From positions 534,001 to 598,000 of the forward strand of contig JACVTC010000104.1 of NCBI GenBank assembly GCA_016946835.1: DNA of 64,000 nt, written 5' to 3'. Positions 39,926 to 55,640 of the stretch are shown here, piece by piece. Below the pieces are notes generated by a model, which was not told where the DNA came from, made no database searches, and was given only the letters and a program-made list of their open reading frames with translations. A program made the translations under genes and the position numbers. Numbering within the stretch: position 1 is the first letter of the stretch; each line of letters starts with the position of its first letter. This DNA is from Neocallimastix lanati (nom. inval.). Lineage: Eukaryota; Neocallimastigomycota; Neocallimastigomycetes; Neocallimastigales; Neocallimastigaceae.

Positions 39926-41877
39926 GTTATTATATTTATTTACTAAATTTTTATTAATATATATAAGATATATATCTGATTAAAATATATAAAGAAGCAA
40001 AGCATTCTATCAGATGGTATTAGTATGCACACACTAAAAATTAAGTAAAATCAAGTAAAATTTCTTTTTAAACTAGTACAAATAAAATAAATATAATATT
40101 AATTTTTAATGTAATATTTATATAAGTTAAATTTTTCTTCAATACATTATGAATATCATTAATTTATAAATCAGTTATTTTTTTTATTTTTCTTGCTTTT
40201 CATAGAAACACAAAGATAATTAGAATCTATAAATGTTCAATTACTATTAGTAATCCTCAAACATTAGATTTTTTATGATATATATAATAATATGAAAACA
40301 TACGTTTTTAATTAAAATATATGATAGTCACAACATTCATAGTACTAATAGATATCTATCTATATCTATATATAAATTTATGAATATATTTAGTATTCAA
40401 TAAATATGGGGGTTACTTTATGCTTTCTACACTACAATAACTAAATTTAGATATATCATTTGAATAAATACATTTTAATATTTTATATTAGTATCTTTGT
40501 AATATTTTATAATATTTTATATATATTTATAATTTTTTATTATAATTTATTATATGTTATAATATTTTATTAATATTTTATTATTTTTTTATTAATACTT
40601 CTATTTTATTATATATTATGCTATAAAATATTTTTACTTTATATTTGACAAAATTTCTTTCGAAAAAACTAAAATGTTTCAGTAAACTATATTAAATTTT
40701 GTTTAAATTATTTTAGAAAGAGAATTAACCAATAAAATCAATTTAAATTTTAATTAGCCTTTTTTTATACACATTTAATTTATTATTATTATTTTTTTTT
40801 TCAAATTTTACTTTCTTAATATAATTTATATTTATTTGTATAATTTATTTTCTTATTTTTATTTAAGATTTATATAATTAATATTGAATACTTTTTTAAT
40901 TTATATTTAATATTTATTTAATTTATTTTTATTATCATTATTTATTATTCAAATTGCCATTTCATTTATTCTTTTTTATAATACTAATTATTATTTAGTA
41001 AATATTAATTATTAATTATTAATTATTTTTTTTTTAATGCTTTTTATTTATTATTTATTATTATTTAATATTTAATATTTAATATTTATTATTTCATTAT
41101 TTATTATTTATTTATTTAATATTTAATTATTATTTAATATTAAATATACCATAAAAATTTTTAATGTCATTTTAATATTCTTAAGCAATATAATAAAAAT
41201 GATTCATCAAAAAAAAAAAAAAAAAAAAAGATGAAGAAAGTTATAATAAATAAACTTCAAAGAATAAAGAATTAAACTATGACTTATCCTAAAATAGGAA
41301 ATAATTAAATAATTTAAATATTTAAAATTTCTTTTTATTCTTTTTATATAGATAAATAGCAGAATATAGTTAATTTTATTAATATCATTACAAAAAATTA
41401 CATCTATATATTTTATAAAAATAAATACGTTATGTGTATCCATCTTCAAAGTTTCATTTTTTTTTTCTTTTTTTTCATTTTTTTTTTCATTTTTTTTTTA
41501 TGTAATATGTTAATAATATTTTCATAATTGATTATAATAGATTTACTAATTATACATTTTGCATGTATGTATTAATAGTTTTAATAATAATATTAAGCAT
41601 GATAAATAAATAATTACAAATATTTAAACTTAAAAGTATAACTGATTAGCGTAATTATAATAAAAATACTTATATCACTAAGTATTTTGTTATATTTTGT
41701 TATATACACTTCCCAAATAGAGAAAAAAAATATCTATTACATCATCACTTTTTTTATATAATTTAAAAATCCATTGTTATATATAACTATTAGACTAAAA
41801 AAGAAAGTATTAAAAAATATTAATAAAAAAATTTTATTTATTTAATAATTAATAATTAATATTTAATTATTAATTAT
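39015..41877. other. AT-rich intergenic
   Basis: About 2.9 kb of low-complexity DNA. A slightly less AT-rich patch at 39990-40090 (AAAGCATTCTATCAGATGG region) has no recognised RNA or protein. No gene seen. Confidence 0.5.
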
Positions 41878-42092
41878 TATTTATTATTTATTATTTATTC
41901 TATTTATTACTTATTATTTATTATTTATTATTTATTATTTATTATTTATTATTTATTATTTATTATTTATTATTTATTATTTATTATTTATTATTTATTA
42001 TTTATTATTTATTATTTATTATTTATTATTTATTATTTATTATTTATTATTTATTATTTATTATTTATTATTTATTATTTATTATTTATTTA
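41878..42092. repeat. (ATTTATT)n heptamer satellite
   Basis: About 30 copies of a 7-bp unit, the reverse complement of the AATAAAT unit at 3738-4428. Confidence 0.92.
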
Positions 42093-45000
42093 TTTAAAGT
42101 TTGGAATTACCATTATATTTAATAATTAATTAATTTATAAATTAATTAATTTTTCATATTAAAAAAAGTTGATTTTATTTTTTATTTTTATTTTTTTTTT
42201 TAAAATTTTTTTTGTCTTCTTTTTAAGTCAAAATTCTTTTCATATGGAAATACTAATTACATTAATGTATATTATTATATAATATTATATAATATTATAT
42301 AATATATATTAAAGTTTAAATTTTTCGTCCATCCAATGTTTTTTTTTTATTTCTAATTATAACGTCATTTATATCTATATTAATATGTATATTTATATTG
42401 TATATATATGTATCAATTTACATATTAATTTATAATTATATGCATATTTATAATTATTTATATTTATATATATTATATTATATATATATATTTATTTTGA
42501 TTATTATAATATAATTCAAAAATTAAACTTTTTATAAAATAAAAGATATTACATTAACAATATATAATAAATTGAATTAATAATATATTCAATATAAAAA
42601 TTTTGTTAATTTAATGGATATAATAAAAGTTTAATTCATTAATCATCATATATAATAACATAGTATATTCATATATATAATTAATATAATGAATATAATT
42701 TATTATTATATATATTATATATTATATTTTTATATAATTTATTATATATATATTTTATATATTTTATTATATATTATACATATAATAAAAAAAAAAGAAA
42801 AAATTTGAAAATATTCTTTTTTTTTTTTTTTTTTTTTTTTATGACTTACCTATACATAATAGATATGTAATTTTTATTCATATGTATAATATTCATATTC
42901 AATTGAAATAATAATTATAGTAATAATAATAATAATAACAATAATAATAAATCATTTAAATAAAAATTAAAGTATATATTTAGCATTAAAATACATTTAA
43001 AGTTTTTGATATTGGTTTATTTTAGACACATGCATATACTTCTAGCATAAGAATAAAATGTAAGATATAATTTATCATAACCCAAAATACTTTAAATTTT
43101 TAAATATAATAAATCCTCTCAAAAAAGTAATAAAAAATTTATTTTATGTTTATTATTAATAAATAAGAGTATTTAAGATTATCAATAGATTATTAAGGGA
43201 GATTCCTTACATCAACATAAATTTTGTAGTACAAGTCTTGTGAAATGGTTCATTCGGAGTATTTTATTAAAAAAAATAGTGTTGCTATTGTGATAATCAT
43301 GTGCTTTTGATTGCCACATAATGAATTAAAATTAATTTTTATTGATAAGTAATTCAATCATTTAAATTAATAAAGCCATAATTATTTCCATACTTTTATT
43401 TTTTTTTTCTCTGTTTTGAATAATACTATAGTTTGATATAAACTTAATTTATATATATTTCATATAATACATAGGAAATAATATTAATTTTTTTTATCTC
43501 TATTGCTATTTTTATATTATATTTAATTTTTCATAATTTATATTATATTAAAATATATTAATTTATTAAATTATTTTAATTATTATTTTTTTATTATAAT
43601 TTACTTTTTTTTTTTTTTTTATTTTAATTTTATTATAATTTATTTTATTTAATATATATTATTTTCATTTCTTTATTTTACATCTTTTCTCTTAATTAAT
43701 AGTTTTAGTGAATTGATTATGGAAAAGGAATAAAAATATATAATTAAATGAAAAAAAATAAATAAATAAATAAAAATAAAAAATAAATATTAAAAAAAAA
43801 AGATACTAATAATTAAAATAAAAATATTATAGAAATATAAACTTTTTAAAAAATCGAATTTATAAATATATTTAAATATATATATTATAAAAAGATTATT
43901 AAACCAATATTAATCAATCTATTAGTTTTTAGGAAAATAGATATATATTTATATATATATTTATTATTCAATAAATAATATTTTTATTGAATAGTAAATC
44001 AGTTCTAAATTCGAGAAATAAATAAGCCTTTATCAAATATAAATATATCAATATATATATTCATTATTTTTTTTTTATCTAATAAAAAAAAAAACAGTAT
44101 ATATATATATCAAATTGGTATATAGAGTAATAAAATGTAAAGTTTCATTTATTCATAATCATAACATTTTTTTTTTTTTTTTATTAAAGAATATATATAC
44201 TTTTGTTGATTTTTAAATGAATAAATAATAAAATTTAATAAAACTAGTTTTAAATAAAACAATCAATAATTTTTATATATAATTTGTTTTTATTAATGTA
44301 TATAAATATATAAATATATATTTATTAAGTTTATCAATTATTTCAAAAAAAAAAAAAAAAAAAAAACAGATCTTAATAATAATCGAGGAGAAAAATATAT
44401 ACATAAAAATATATATATATATATATATTAAATATTTTTCAATAATAATAAAATACATGTACTGAAACAATATATTCTTAACCATTAATTAATAATTTAT
44501 AAATTAATAATTTATTTTGTAAATTTTTTGATTTAAAATTCAGTTATTTTTTTTTTTCTTTTATAATTTTCTTAAAATAGAATATTATATTATATATATA
44601 TATATTATTAACAAAATAGTATATTTACACAATATATATTCAAAGATATGTATGTATCTTTTTTTTTTAAAAAAAAATAATAAAAATAATAAAATAATAG
44701 TATTCAGTAAATAATATACATTGAAATATATAATTAATACAAAAAAAATAAATAATATATATAAATAAAAAAAAAAAAAAGTTTTATAAATTTTATATTA
44801 ATATTAATATAAAATTAAATAAAAGGTAATAAAAATTTTCATGTAATGTAAAAATAAATAATTAAATCACAAAATTCTTACTAATTAATATTTATTTATA
44901 CGTAATAATAGGTTATATATATTAACGTAAATATAATTAATCTATAAATGGAGAGTAAATATTTTTTTTCTGTTGTTTTTTATAATTTTTATATATATGT

Positions 45001-45284
45001 ATATATATTTGAAAATTAATATTATGAAATTTTATACTTTATATTATATATTATAATGTTTATATATAAATCCTCTTATCATTAAAATTATTATAGATAT
45101 TTGGAAATAATATTTTCAATATTTTTTATTTTCAAATAATAAAAAAGCAATATAAATAAAGTAAGTATAGTAATTAAATACTTATCTAAAGATATTTATA
45201 TTTGTAAATCATGTAGTTGTTATGTATATATATATTTAAATATAAATTCATATATATTAATAAAAAAAATATATGTATTTATAA
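42093..45284. other. AT-rich intergenic, phosphodiesterase upstream region
   Basis: About 3.2 kb of TA/AAT-rich DNA. A patch at 43180-43330 is less AT-rich and includes a short coding-like stretch (VHSEYFIKKNSVAIVIIMCF), but stops close it. No gene could be supported. Confidence 0.5.
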
Positions 45285-48200
45285 ATGAATAGAAATATGC
45301 TACCTCCTTCAGTTTTACAACAGTCGAACGACAAAGATAATTCAACAAAAAAAAATAATAAATCAACCAATAGCAAAATATTATATACTTCATCTGATAA
45401 TATTACAGATAGTATCGATAATATAAAAATTCTAAATAAAGAAAGTAATAATAATAAAAATAACAATAAGTTAACAATGGATAATACTTATTCCTCAAAA
45501 AAATCAAAAAATATTAAAACAGTAATTAAAGAAAAACTAAAAAAAAAATCAAATAAAGATGAAAAAACAAAGAATCATCATTCTAAAAGGCATAATTTAA
45601 AAAATATATTCAAAAAAAGAAAAAATCATTCACATAATGAAGAATCTGGTCATATACCAGCAAATGATAAACAAATTGAAGATTTCCACAGTGGAAATAA
45701 CTCATTTCTATTAAACAATAAAACTTTAATGAAAGATGAATCCTCGAGTAAAATTGCACTTCCAACGATTCAACTTAATAATAATAAAATTTCAACTGAA
45801 GATCGTTTATTAATTGTTTCAAATTCATCTTCTAATGATACTATAATTCATAAAGAAAATGTAGATCAAGAAAGTAATAGTAATATAACAGAGATTAATT
45901 TTACCTCGAATAATAATATTAATACGTCTTCACTTAAAAGAGAAGAACTTTCAGATAGTAATTGTCAGTCCTATCCTGGATCAATATTATTAGATAGTTC
46001 TAATTCTTCTATAAATAACATGGATGTAAATAGGAAAGGTTTATTAAATAATTTACCAAATACTGAAAAAACTAAACAAAATACATTACAATTTGTAAAT
46101 AATAATTTAAATAACAATAACAGTAACTATAATAATACTAATAATATTAATAATAATAATGATAGTAATAACAGTAATAATAGTTGTTATCGTTGTAATA
46201 ATAGTAGGAGAAGTAGTATAACAATAGATTCTTGTAAAACAATGAATAATGAAAACGAAATTGATAATACTAATAATGATAATGATATAAATGAAAAGGA
46301 TAAACAAAATTATATTTATGAAAATGTTACTATTATTTCTACAACATTTGGCAACAATAATGATAACAATAAAAATATAAGCATCAAAAATATAATAGAT
46401 GATGATGATGAAATTGCACTCATAAAAAAATCTATTAAAAATAAGGATGCTTATTTAAATAATAATCAAAACATTGTTGATTTAAAAGTAGTAAATGATA
46501 TTCTTAGTAATAATACTAATAATAATAATAGCAATAGTAATTTTAAAGATTTAAATAAATATCTTATTTTAGATGAAACCGATTTTTTAAATTCGAAAAC
46601 TCTTGAAGATCATCCTAATGAAATAAATTTAGACAATGTATATACTGTGAATACTGCAATTGTAAATTTAAATAAAGCTAATATTAATACTAATATCGAA
46701 TCACCTTCATCAAATATAAATAGTACCAACGATCATTCCAATAATACTAATATAAATATAAATTCTTCTAATGAAAATAATTCCATGGATTTATTTAATG
46801 AAGAAAAACGAAGTCATAGTTGTAATAATATAAATATATTAGGTAATTCAAGTATAGATTTAGGAAAACCTGGTGATATATTAAATAGCCCAAATTTAAA
46901 ATTTGGGAAAATGGGTGATATAGTAAATGGTAATCACCTTAAAAGTTATAATCAACGTCATGGAAGTTATGGAAGTCACGGAAGTTTATTTGAAAATAAA
47001 AATATTACTAATAATAATAGTAATAATAGTAATAATAATATTATAACCAAAAAAGCTATCATTAATAATGCTCTTAAAAATAATAATGTTGGTTTAATCT
47101 ACTCTAAACGACATAATTCGCTAAATAATTTAAATAAATTAAAATTAAATGTTAATAATACAATGTTATTTCAAAGCTCCTCTCCAAATTCAGCAAAATC
47201 TACTCATTCCAATAAAAGCTTGGATGAATCACCCATTGCCTCCCCCTTACTACCAAATATAAAAAGAAAAATTAATTATAAATTTAATGATCTTCTCTTG
47301 AATCATCGTTCTAATTCTGGTAAGAAGGATGGAATTAATTATTCATTAGATATACATCGTGGTATCGGCGGCAATGGACATTTAATAAATAATAATAATA
47401 ATAATAATAATGCCAATAATGCCAATTATAATATCATAAATAATAACAATAATCATGCTAATAATTATAACCATAATAATGGTAATAATAAAAGTCCTTT
47501 AAACTTTAATAATAATATTACTCATGAAGAAATAAATTTTCCTTCTCATTATAATGTAAATAATGATGTAAATAATAGTAATGTTGGTGATATAGATTTT
47601 AATAGTAATAATAATGGTAATATTCAAAATGAAAATTTATATGATGATAATGATGATGTAGATGATGATGATGGTGATAAATTAAGTGAATCACAATTTA
47701 TTGATGAGAGAACGTCAACATTAAAAGATTGGGATTTCTATAAACAATTTTATAAACATATTAATCTCACTGATTTAACCTTTAAAAGTAAAGTGATAGA
47801 ACAAGAATATGATAAAGTCATTAATTCGTTAGATGATAATTATTGGAAAAATGATATTCCATTAGAATGTTCCTTCTTTTGTATTATAGATATCATACTT
47901 AATTTATTTAATGATAATTTAAATTCAACTAAGATTCAATTAGTCACTGTGCTAATACCGTTATTAATTATTTTTACGCTCATTAAACTGTTTCATTTAA
48001 ATCGGCATACTAATATCATTAATCGTATCACCGTTATTCTATTTACGTTAATTGGACCTATCAATTATTTAATCAGTTTCTTTTCAAGAAATAATAATAA
48101 TAATAATACTTATCTCTCTATATTATTTACATTGAATCTTATTATATGGGTTTTTGCTGGACATTTTATATTACATACTAACTATAAATATACCCGTTAT

Positions 48201-50391
48201 TCAATTATTATATGCTACTTACTTTGTTTAATTCCATTTTACTATAATTTATTCTTCCTAGATACCAAATCATTAATTAATCTTTATGATACATCATCTT
48301 CCTTATTAAATATTCATTATTATCCTCATCATCATCAAAATAACAATAATATTAATAGCAATAATCATAATAATCATAATAATAATTATAATAATTATAC
48401 TCTATTTAATCCTTCATATCCTAAAAATAATTGTTCTTCTGCGTCATGCTCTTCCGTTTCATCAACGTATTTATTTGAAACGTTAAATCATAAAAAATTT
48501 AAATATAAAGATTATTCTTATTCTTCTCCCGATTATCAAGCGAATGAAGAAGTAATAAACAATATACCGTTAAAAAATACAAAATTTATTGCTGAAGAAC
48601 AGTATATTGATTATCTGTTAAATTTTAAAGATATTCATCATACTACTACAGAAACTATTCAACATGAACATGATCATAATGAAATTCTCATAAAAGAAAT
48701 AAAGGATTTAATTAATAGAGGAAATTCAATTTATTTATATGTCGATCATACGTTAATTCCATTGAATCCTTCCAATACTGATGATTCATTATCCAAATTA
48801 CTTTTACCGCCCAATTTAATTACAGTAACTAATGAAAATTCAAATATTATTGAAAACAAAACTAAAAATACACTGAAAAATAAACGAAATCTAAAAATAG
48901 AAAAAATTATTCATGATTATCTTTCATTATCTCTAAATTCATTGGATTCCTCTTATGATCATGAATTAAAAAATATAAATTTATCGAAGCAAAACTATCA
49001 GTACTTATCCTCTGATCAAAAATGTTATGATAAATATGAATTATGGGTTGTCATGCCGGAATCACCTTCTCAACCCTTAAAGTTGAATAATTTTATTATA
49101 AAGTACTTTTATCAAAAAGAAAAGGAAGCAGGAGCAATTAATTTAAAACATCTCTCCTCCTTTTCCTCTTTAAATGAAGGAAATACAATGACTAAGCCTA
49201 TTCATAGTAATTCTAAATCCATTTTAAATGAACATCATCATCCGATGGGTATAATGAATGAAGATAGAATTGTTGAAATAAATAAATCAAAAGAAAATTT
49301 AAGAGATATCTTTTTATTTATTATTAAAAATTTTGTTACTCTGGAATCGTTAGTTTATTTTGCTTTAATTATTTCATTTTATATTATAATTAAATTAAAA
49401 TATGAATTAGATTTTTCTTTGAAACTTCAATACCTAACAAATTGTCAATATATACAAAATAATTCTATCCTGTCGTTGGAAAGTTTACAAGAAGAAGATT
49501 TAAATCGTGTTGCTGATTTTGCATCACCAATAGAAAAGGCAATCGATATCATTAATCAACTTTTAAGTCAAACTGATAAAGATTCTAAAAATTATGATTT
49601 GTTATTGGATGCATTAGATCATTTAAATTCAAGTAATATTCTTCTTCCGGATTTAGAACGTCAACTTCAAGGACTTGTAGAATTGGAAGATGAACAGAAA
49701 CAATGGCTTTTATATGAAATTGCTCAAAAGAATTATAATTTCAATTATGATGAATCAGATAATAGTTCTGAAAATTCCCCAACCACTTCTATTTCTTCAC
49801 CATTTGCTTATTATGAATTATCATCATTTGATATACTTTCATTAATTGATCAACATACCTTACAACTTCTAGAAAAAGTTAAAGATTATAATTTCCCTAT
49901 TTTTGAATTTTGTGAAACTTCTCCTCGACCATTACTGACGATGTCTTATCATTTGTTTGTGAAATCAGGATTAATTGGTCGTCTTCACTTAAATACAGAA
50001 AAATTTTTAAACTTTATCAAGGAAATTGAAGAAGGTTATCATACCGATGTTACCTTCCATAATGCTTGTCATGTTACTGATGTATTGCATTGTATGTATT
50101 ACTTTACCACAATACCAAATATTAGTGTTAATTTTAAAGATTGGGATTTATTATTTATGTTTGTAGCAGCTTGTATTCATGATTATGATCATCCAGGTAA
50201 AGATAAAAATAAAAAATAAAAAAGTAAAAAATAAAAATAAAAAATAAAAAAAAAAAAAAAAAGTAAAGAAAATAAGCAATAAAAATAAAAATAAATAATA
50301 AAAATAAATAGATAAATAGATAAAAAAAAATTCCACAATATCTAATAAACAAAATAAAAAATTAATAAATAAATTAAACAGTGTAAAATAA

Positions 50392-50438
<47 letters not shown>

Positions 50439-50791
50439 AGAATTGAATGAAATAAATTCAATTAAATTCAATTAAATTTTTTTATATATATTTATATACT
50501 AACTAAATTATAAATAAATATGGTATATATTTATAATAATTTAGGATTAAGTAATAAATTCTTGATACAAACTAGAGATCCATTAGCAATTCTTTATAAT
50601 GATAAATCTGTATTAGAAAATCATCATTGTGCTGTTTCTTTTAATGTATTATTCAAAGAAAATAATAATTTCATGGAACATGTGGATAGTGAGAAATTTA
50701 ATGAATTTAGAGAAGTTGTTATTAGTTTAGTTCTTGCTACTGATCTCGCTGAACATTTACCAATTTTAACTTTATTTAAAAAGAAGGTAAA

Positions 50792-50828
<37 letters not shown>

Positions 50829-51721
50829 ATATATATTTTGTATATTATTTTTATTTTATTTTATTTTATTTTATTCAATCTGTACTTATATTTATATTTC
50901 AACTATTTATTTTATTTTATTTTATTTTATTTTATTTTATTTTATTTTATTTTATTCAATCTGTACTTAATACTTAATATTCAACTATTTATTTTATTTT
51001 ATTTTATTTTATTTTATTTATTTATATATTTTATTTATTTTATTCAATCTGTACTTTAATAATATTTATATTTTACTATTTGTTTTTTTTTTTTTTTTTT
51101 TTTTATTTTTTGTTGTGTGCTTATTATTATTATTATTATAAATAAAATTTTAAGTGCAAAATGTTTATTTTTATCATTATAATGATAATTAACTTTTTTT
51201 TTATTATACAATTAAATAAATATATATATATAAAGATATTAAATATACCAAGATGTGTTCAAAGAGAGGATAAAATTTTATTAATGAAAATATTAATAAA
51301 ATGTGCTGATGTATCAAATGCAACAAAAGAAAGAACACTTTATAAAAGATGGGTTGATGGAATTATGGAAGAATTCTATAGACAAGGTGATATGGAAAAA
51401 GAATTAAATATACCATTATCACCATTTGGTAATAGAAATAATGCTAAACCTAACAGTTGTCAAAAGAGTTTTATAGATTTTATTGCATCACCTATTTTTG
51501 AAGTATTAGCAGAATGGGTATATACTTGTCAAAGTAAACCAGAACCAGAAGAATTCTCTAAATCTCCAACAAAATCAGATACTCATGGTTCTATGTCATC
51601 AATTAAATTGAGTTCTAAAAGAAATAGTATTAGTAGTAAAAGAAATAGTATAAGTAGTAAAAGAAATAGTATTTGTAGTAGTAATTGTACTATAAATACA
51701 AATGAAATAACAGAGAATACA

Positions 51722-51776
<55 letters not shown>

Positions 51777-51886
51777 TATCACCAACAATAAAATTAAGTA
51801 AACCTTCATCAATATCTCAAATTAAAATAAATGATAATGATGATACCAATAGTCTTCCCACATTAAATGAAACAAATAACTCCAAT

Positions 51887-51917
<31 letters not shown>

Positions 51918-52219
51918 GTAATAATAATAATAGTAATAATAATATTAGTAGTAGTAGTAGTAGTAATAAAAATCTATCGTTACCTTCATCTCCAACATTA
52001 CAAGAACGTCCTCTTCCTGGAAAGAAGCTTAGTGTAGGATCTTTATTTAAAGGAGATCTTTCAAATCGATTAAAATCAGGTTCCAAATATAAAGAATCTT
52101 CATTAAATTTAATGATAAAACGTGAAAGAGATATAGAATCACGTAAGAAGATGGACGTTATTATGAATAGACTTCATGATAATAGAAAATGGATAGAAAA
52201 TAATGGATTAGGTGCATAG
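45285..52219 (+). CDS. Membrane-spanning class I cyclic nucleotide phosphodiesterase
   Basis: Three exons: 45285-50196, 50545-50786 and 51236-52219; predicted protein 2045 aa. Residues 1-830 are Asn/Ser/Lys-rich and disordered. About 861-993 holds four to five hydrophobic helices and a further one lies near 1350-1368, so the enzyme is probably anchored in an internal or plasma membrane. The PDEase_I catalytic domain spans about 1515-1815: FHNACH (H1592, H1596), HDYDHPG (1632-1638, split by intron 1), NKFLIQT, ILYNDKSVLENHH, VLATDLAEH, the metal-binding D1743 in KCADVSN, and the purine-selective Gln (Q1794) in SCQKSFIDFI. It should hydrolyse cAMP and/or cGMP to the 5' nucleotide; specificity cannot be read from the sequence. 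After the catalytic core comes an Asn-rich tail with three tandem KRNSI(S/C)S units (about 1846-1866), which look like PKA sites. The multi-helix N-terminus recalls mammalian PDE3 in layout only. All catalytic signatures are intact. Confidence 0.88.
50787..51235. repeat. Minisatellite-like repeats inside phosphodiesterase intron 2
   Basis: The intron contains three units of a (TTTTA)n block followed by TATTCAATCTGTAC, at 50872, 50953 and 51041. That is a spacing of 81 and 88 bp. Confidence 0.8.
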
Positions 52220-52671
52220 ATTTTTTTTTCCTCTTTCTTTTTTACCCATATAATTTATTTTCCTAATTACTTTGCTTTTATTTTTTATTATTTATTATTT
52301 ATTATTTATTTCTAATTATTTATTATTTATTATATTACAATATATTATTACTATATTATTTCAAAAAAAAAAAAAAAAAAAAAAAATTTTATTTTATGTT
52401 AAAAAAATTTTTTAGGTATTTGTTAAATATAAATATATATATTTTCTCATATATAGTATATATATATATGTATTTTTTTTTTTTTTTTTTTTTTTTCTAT
52501 TTTTCTTTTATCAAATTTAAAACTATACTATTAAAATTTAGCATTATATATATATATATAATAAAAAAAAAGAAATAATAATAATAATAATAATAATAGA
52601 ATATTTGTTATATAAAAAAAAAAAAAAATAAAATAAAATAAAAATAAAAATTAAAACATTTTATATCCATG

Positions 52672-52711
<40 letters not shown>

Positions 52712-53299
52712 ACAACAACAAAAAAAAATTAAAGCTAAATAAAAATTTTTTAAAATAAAATATCTAAATAGATTTTTTTTTTAAAAAAAAAAAAATTCAT
52801 AAATGTTATTAAAATTATAAAATATAAAAATATAAAAATATAAAATAAAAAAAAATAAAAATAAAAAGTTATAATATTAATTATTAATAATTAATATAAA
52901 TATAAAAATAAAGTAATATAAAATTATATGAAATTAAATTTAATATTAAAATTAAAGTAAAAATATATAAAAATAAAATATATAAAAAATTTCAAACTTT
53001 TATAGTAATTTATCTAATCAATCATCAAACATTATTGTGATTTATCCAAAGAATAAATAATGGTTCTTTCTAAATTTTAATCATTAATTTTTTTTTTCTT
53101 AAAGAGGAATATTAAGAATAATTTGATTTTCAAAAAAAAAAATAAACCTTCTTACTTTCTCTTCTTTCTCTTCTTTCCTTCCCAATCCCCCTATACATCC
53201 CCCTATACACATATGCATATATTAAAAGTTATAAAAATTTATTCAACATCTATCTATCTTCAAAATATATATATATATATTCACCATTTTTCCTCTCTT

Positions 53300-53351
<52 letters not shown>

Positions 53352-53395
53352 GATTGGATGAAATTAAATGTAATATAATTATGAAATTCAAATTT
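52220..53395. other. AT-rich intergenic, 3' of the phosphodiesterase
   Basis: Homopolymer-rich DNA with a pyrimidine-rich patch at 53140-53210 and a run of about 50 T at 53301-53350. No gene seen. Confidence 0.5.
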
Positions 53396-53598
53396 TGACG
53401 TATATCATCCTCTTTAAAAAAAAAAAAAAAAAAAAAAGGTAAAATTAATATTAGAATTAGGATGATATATGTCCCATCCTACTGCTACTACTACTGCCTA
53501 TATATCTACTGATTATGATGGGATGATGCTTAAAATAACAAAATAACAATATATCTAGATTTTTTTTCCCTACACTTGAATGGTAATACTTTTTATAT

Positions 53599-53654
<56 letters not shown>

Positions 53655-53861
53655 AATTTATTAAATAATTCAGACAATAATTCTAATTCCAATTCCAATT
53701 CCATTTTTATTGTTTGATGTCGATGAATGATGAAGTTTTTTTTTTTTCTTCCTGATTATTCCATTGTTCATGAGAAAATTATTAAGCTTTCCTTTCCTTC
53801 TTAATTTGATAACAGAGAAAGAGAAGAGAAAGATTTTAATAATTGAATTGATTGATAATAT

Positions 53862-53902
<41 letters not shown>

Positions 53903-54033
53903 TTTTTTTAATGTTTTTATATACATATACGTGCTATTGTCTCTTCTTTCTTTTCTTTCTTTTTTTAAGTGGAATGAATGTTAATATATGAAATCTTAAA
54001 GAATTGATTTCGTAGAGTGGCGATGAGGGGGAA

Positions 54034-54065
<32 letters not shown>

Positions 54066-54530
54066 GAAAGAAGGAAAGAAAAACTATGATTAATTTTGTT
54101 TCTTTGTATATATATATATATACCATTAAACCATTATCATTATCATCATCACCATTCTTTGTCAAGAGGTGTGGGCGATCAACGACATCGAAATAATGAT
54201 GATGATGATGTTCAAAAGGTAAAAAAAAAAAAAAAAAAAAAATTCTGATATGATAGGTATATAGACAGATAATAAATATATATACAGATTTTTAACAATA
54301 AACAACAAATGATAAAACAAAAAAAAAAAAATTTTTTTTTTTTTTTTTTTATTCATTCTATAGTAGAGTTTAATCTATCAATCGATCATTGATGATGTGC
54401 CCAGAAGAAAAGTTAAAAAAAAATATCATTTTTCAAGATCATTTTGTCGTCGTTTGTAGTTGGTAGTAGTTCATTCGTTCATTTCGTCGCCCTTAAAATA
54501 CATAACGTGTTTTTTTTTTTTTTTTTTTTT
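53396..54530. other. GC-richer intergenic island, unrecognised
   Basis: Between two convergent genes lies DNA with much less AT bias. It contains an inverted repeat (TATATCATCCT near 53400-53411 and AGGATGATATA near 53459-53470), a (CTA)n/(CTG) patch near 53480-53500, a (GAAA)n tract at 54033-54065, an ATG/GAT repeat near 54195-54210, and a GTCGTCGTTTGTAG patch near 54445. No sustained frame on either strand. A non-coding RNA gene, a 5' UTR/promoter with no recognised gene, or a decayed element are all possible. Confidence 0.3.
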
Positions 54531-54567
54531 TTAGTCTTTAATAATAAATGACTATAATAAAAATAAA

Positions 54568-55640
<1,073 letters not shown>

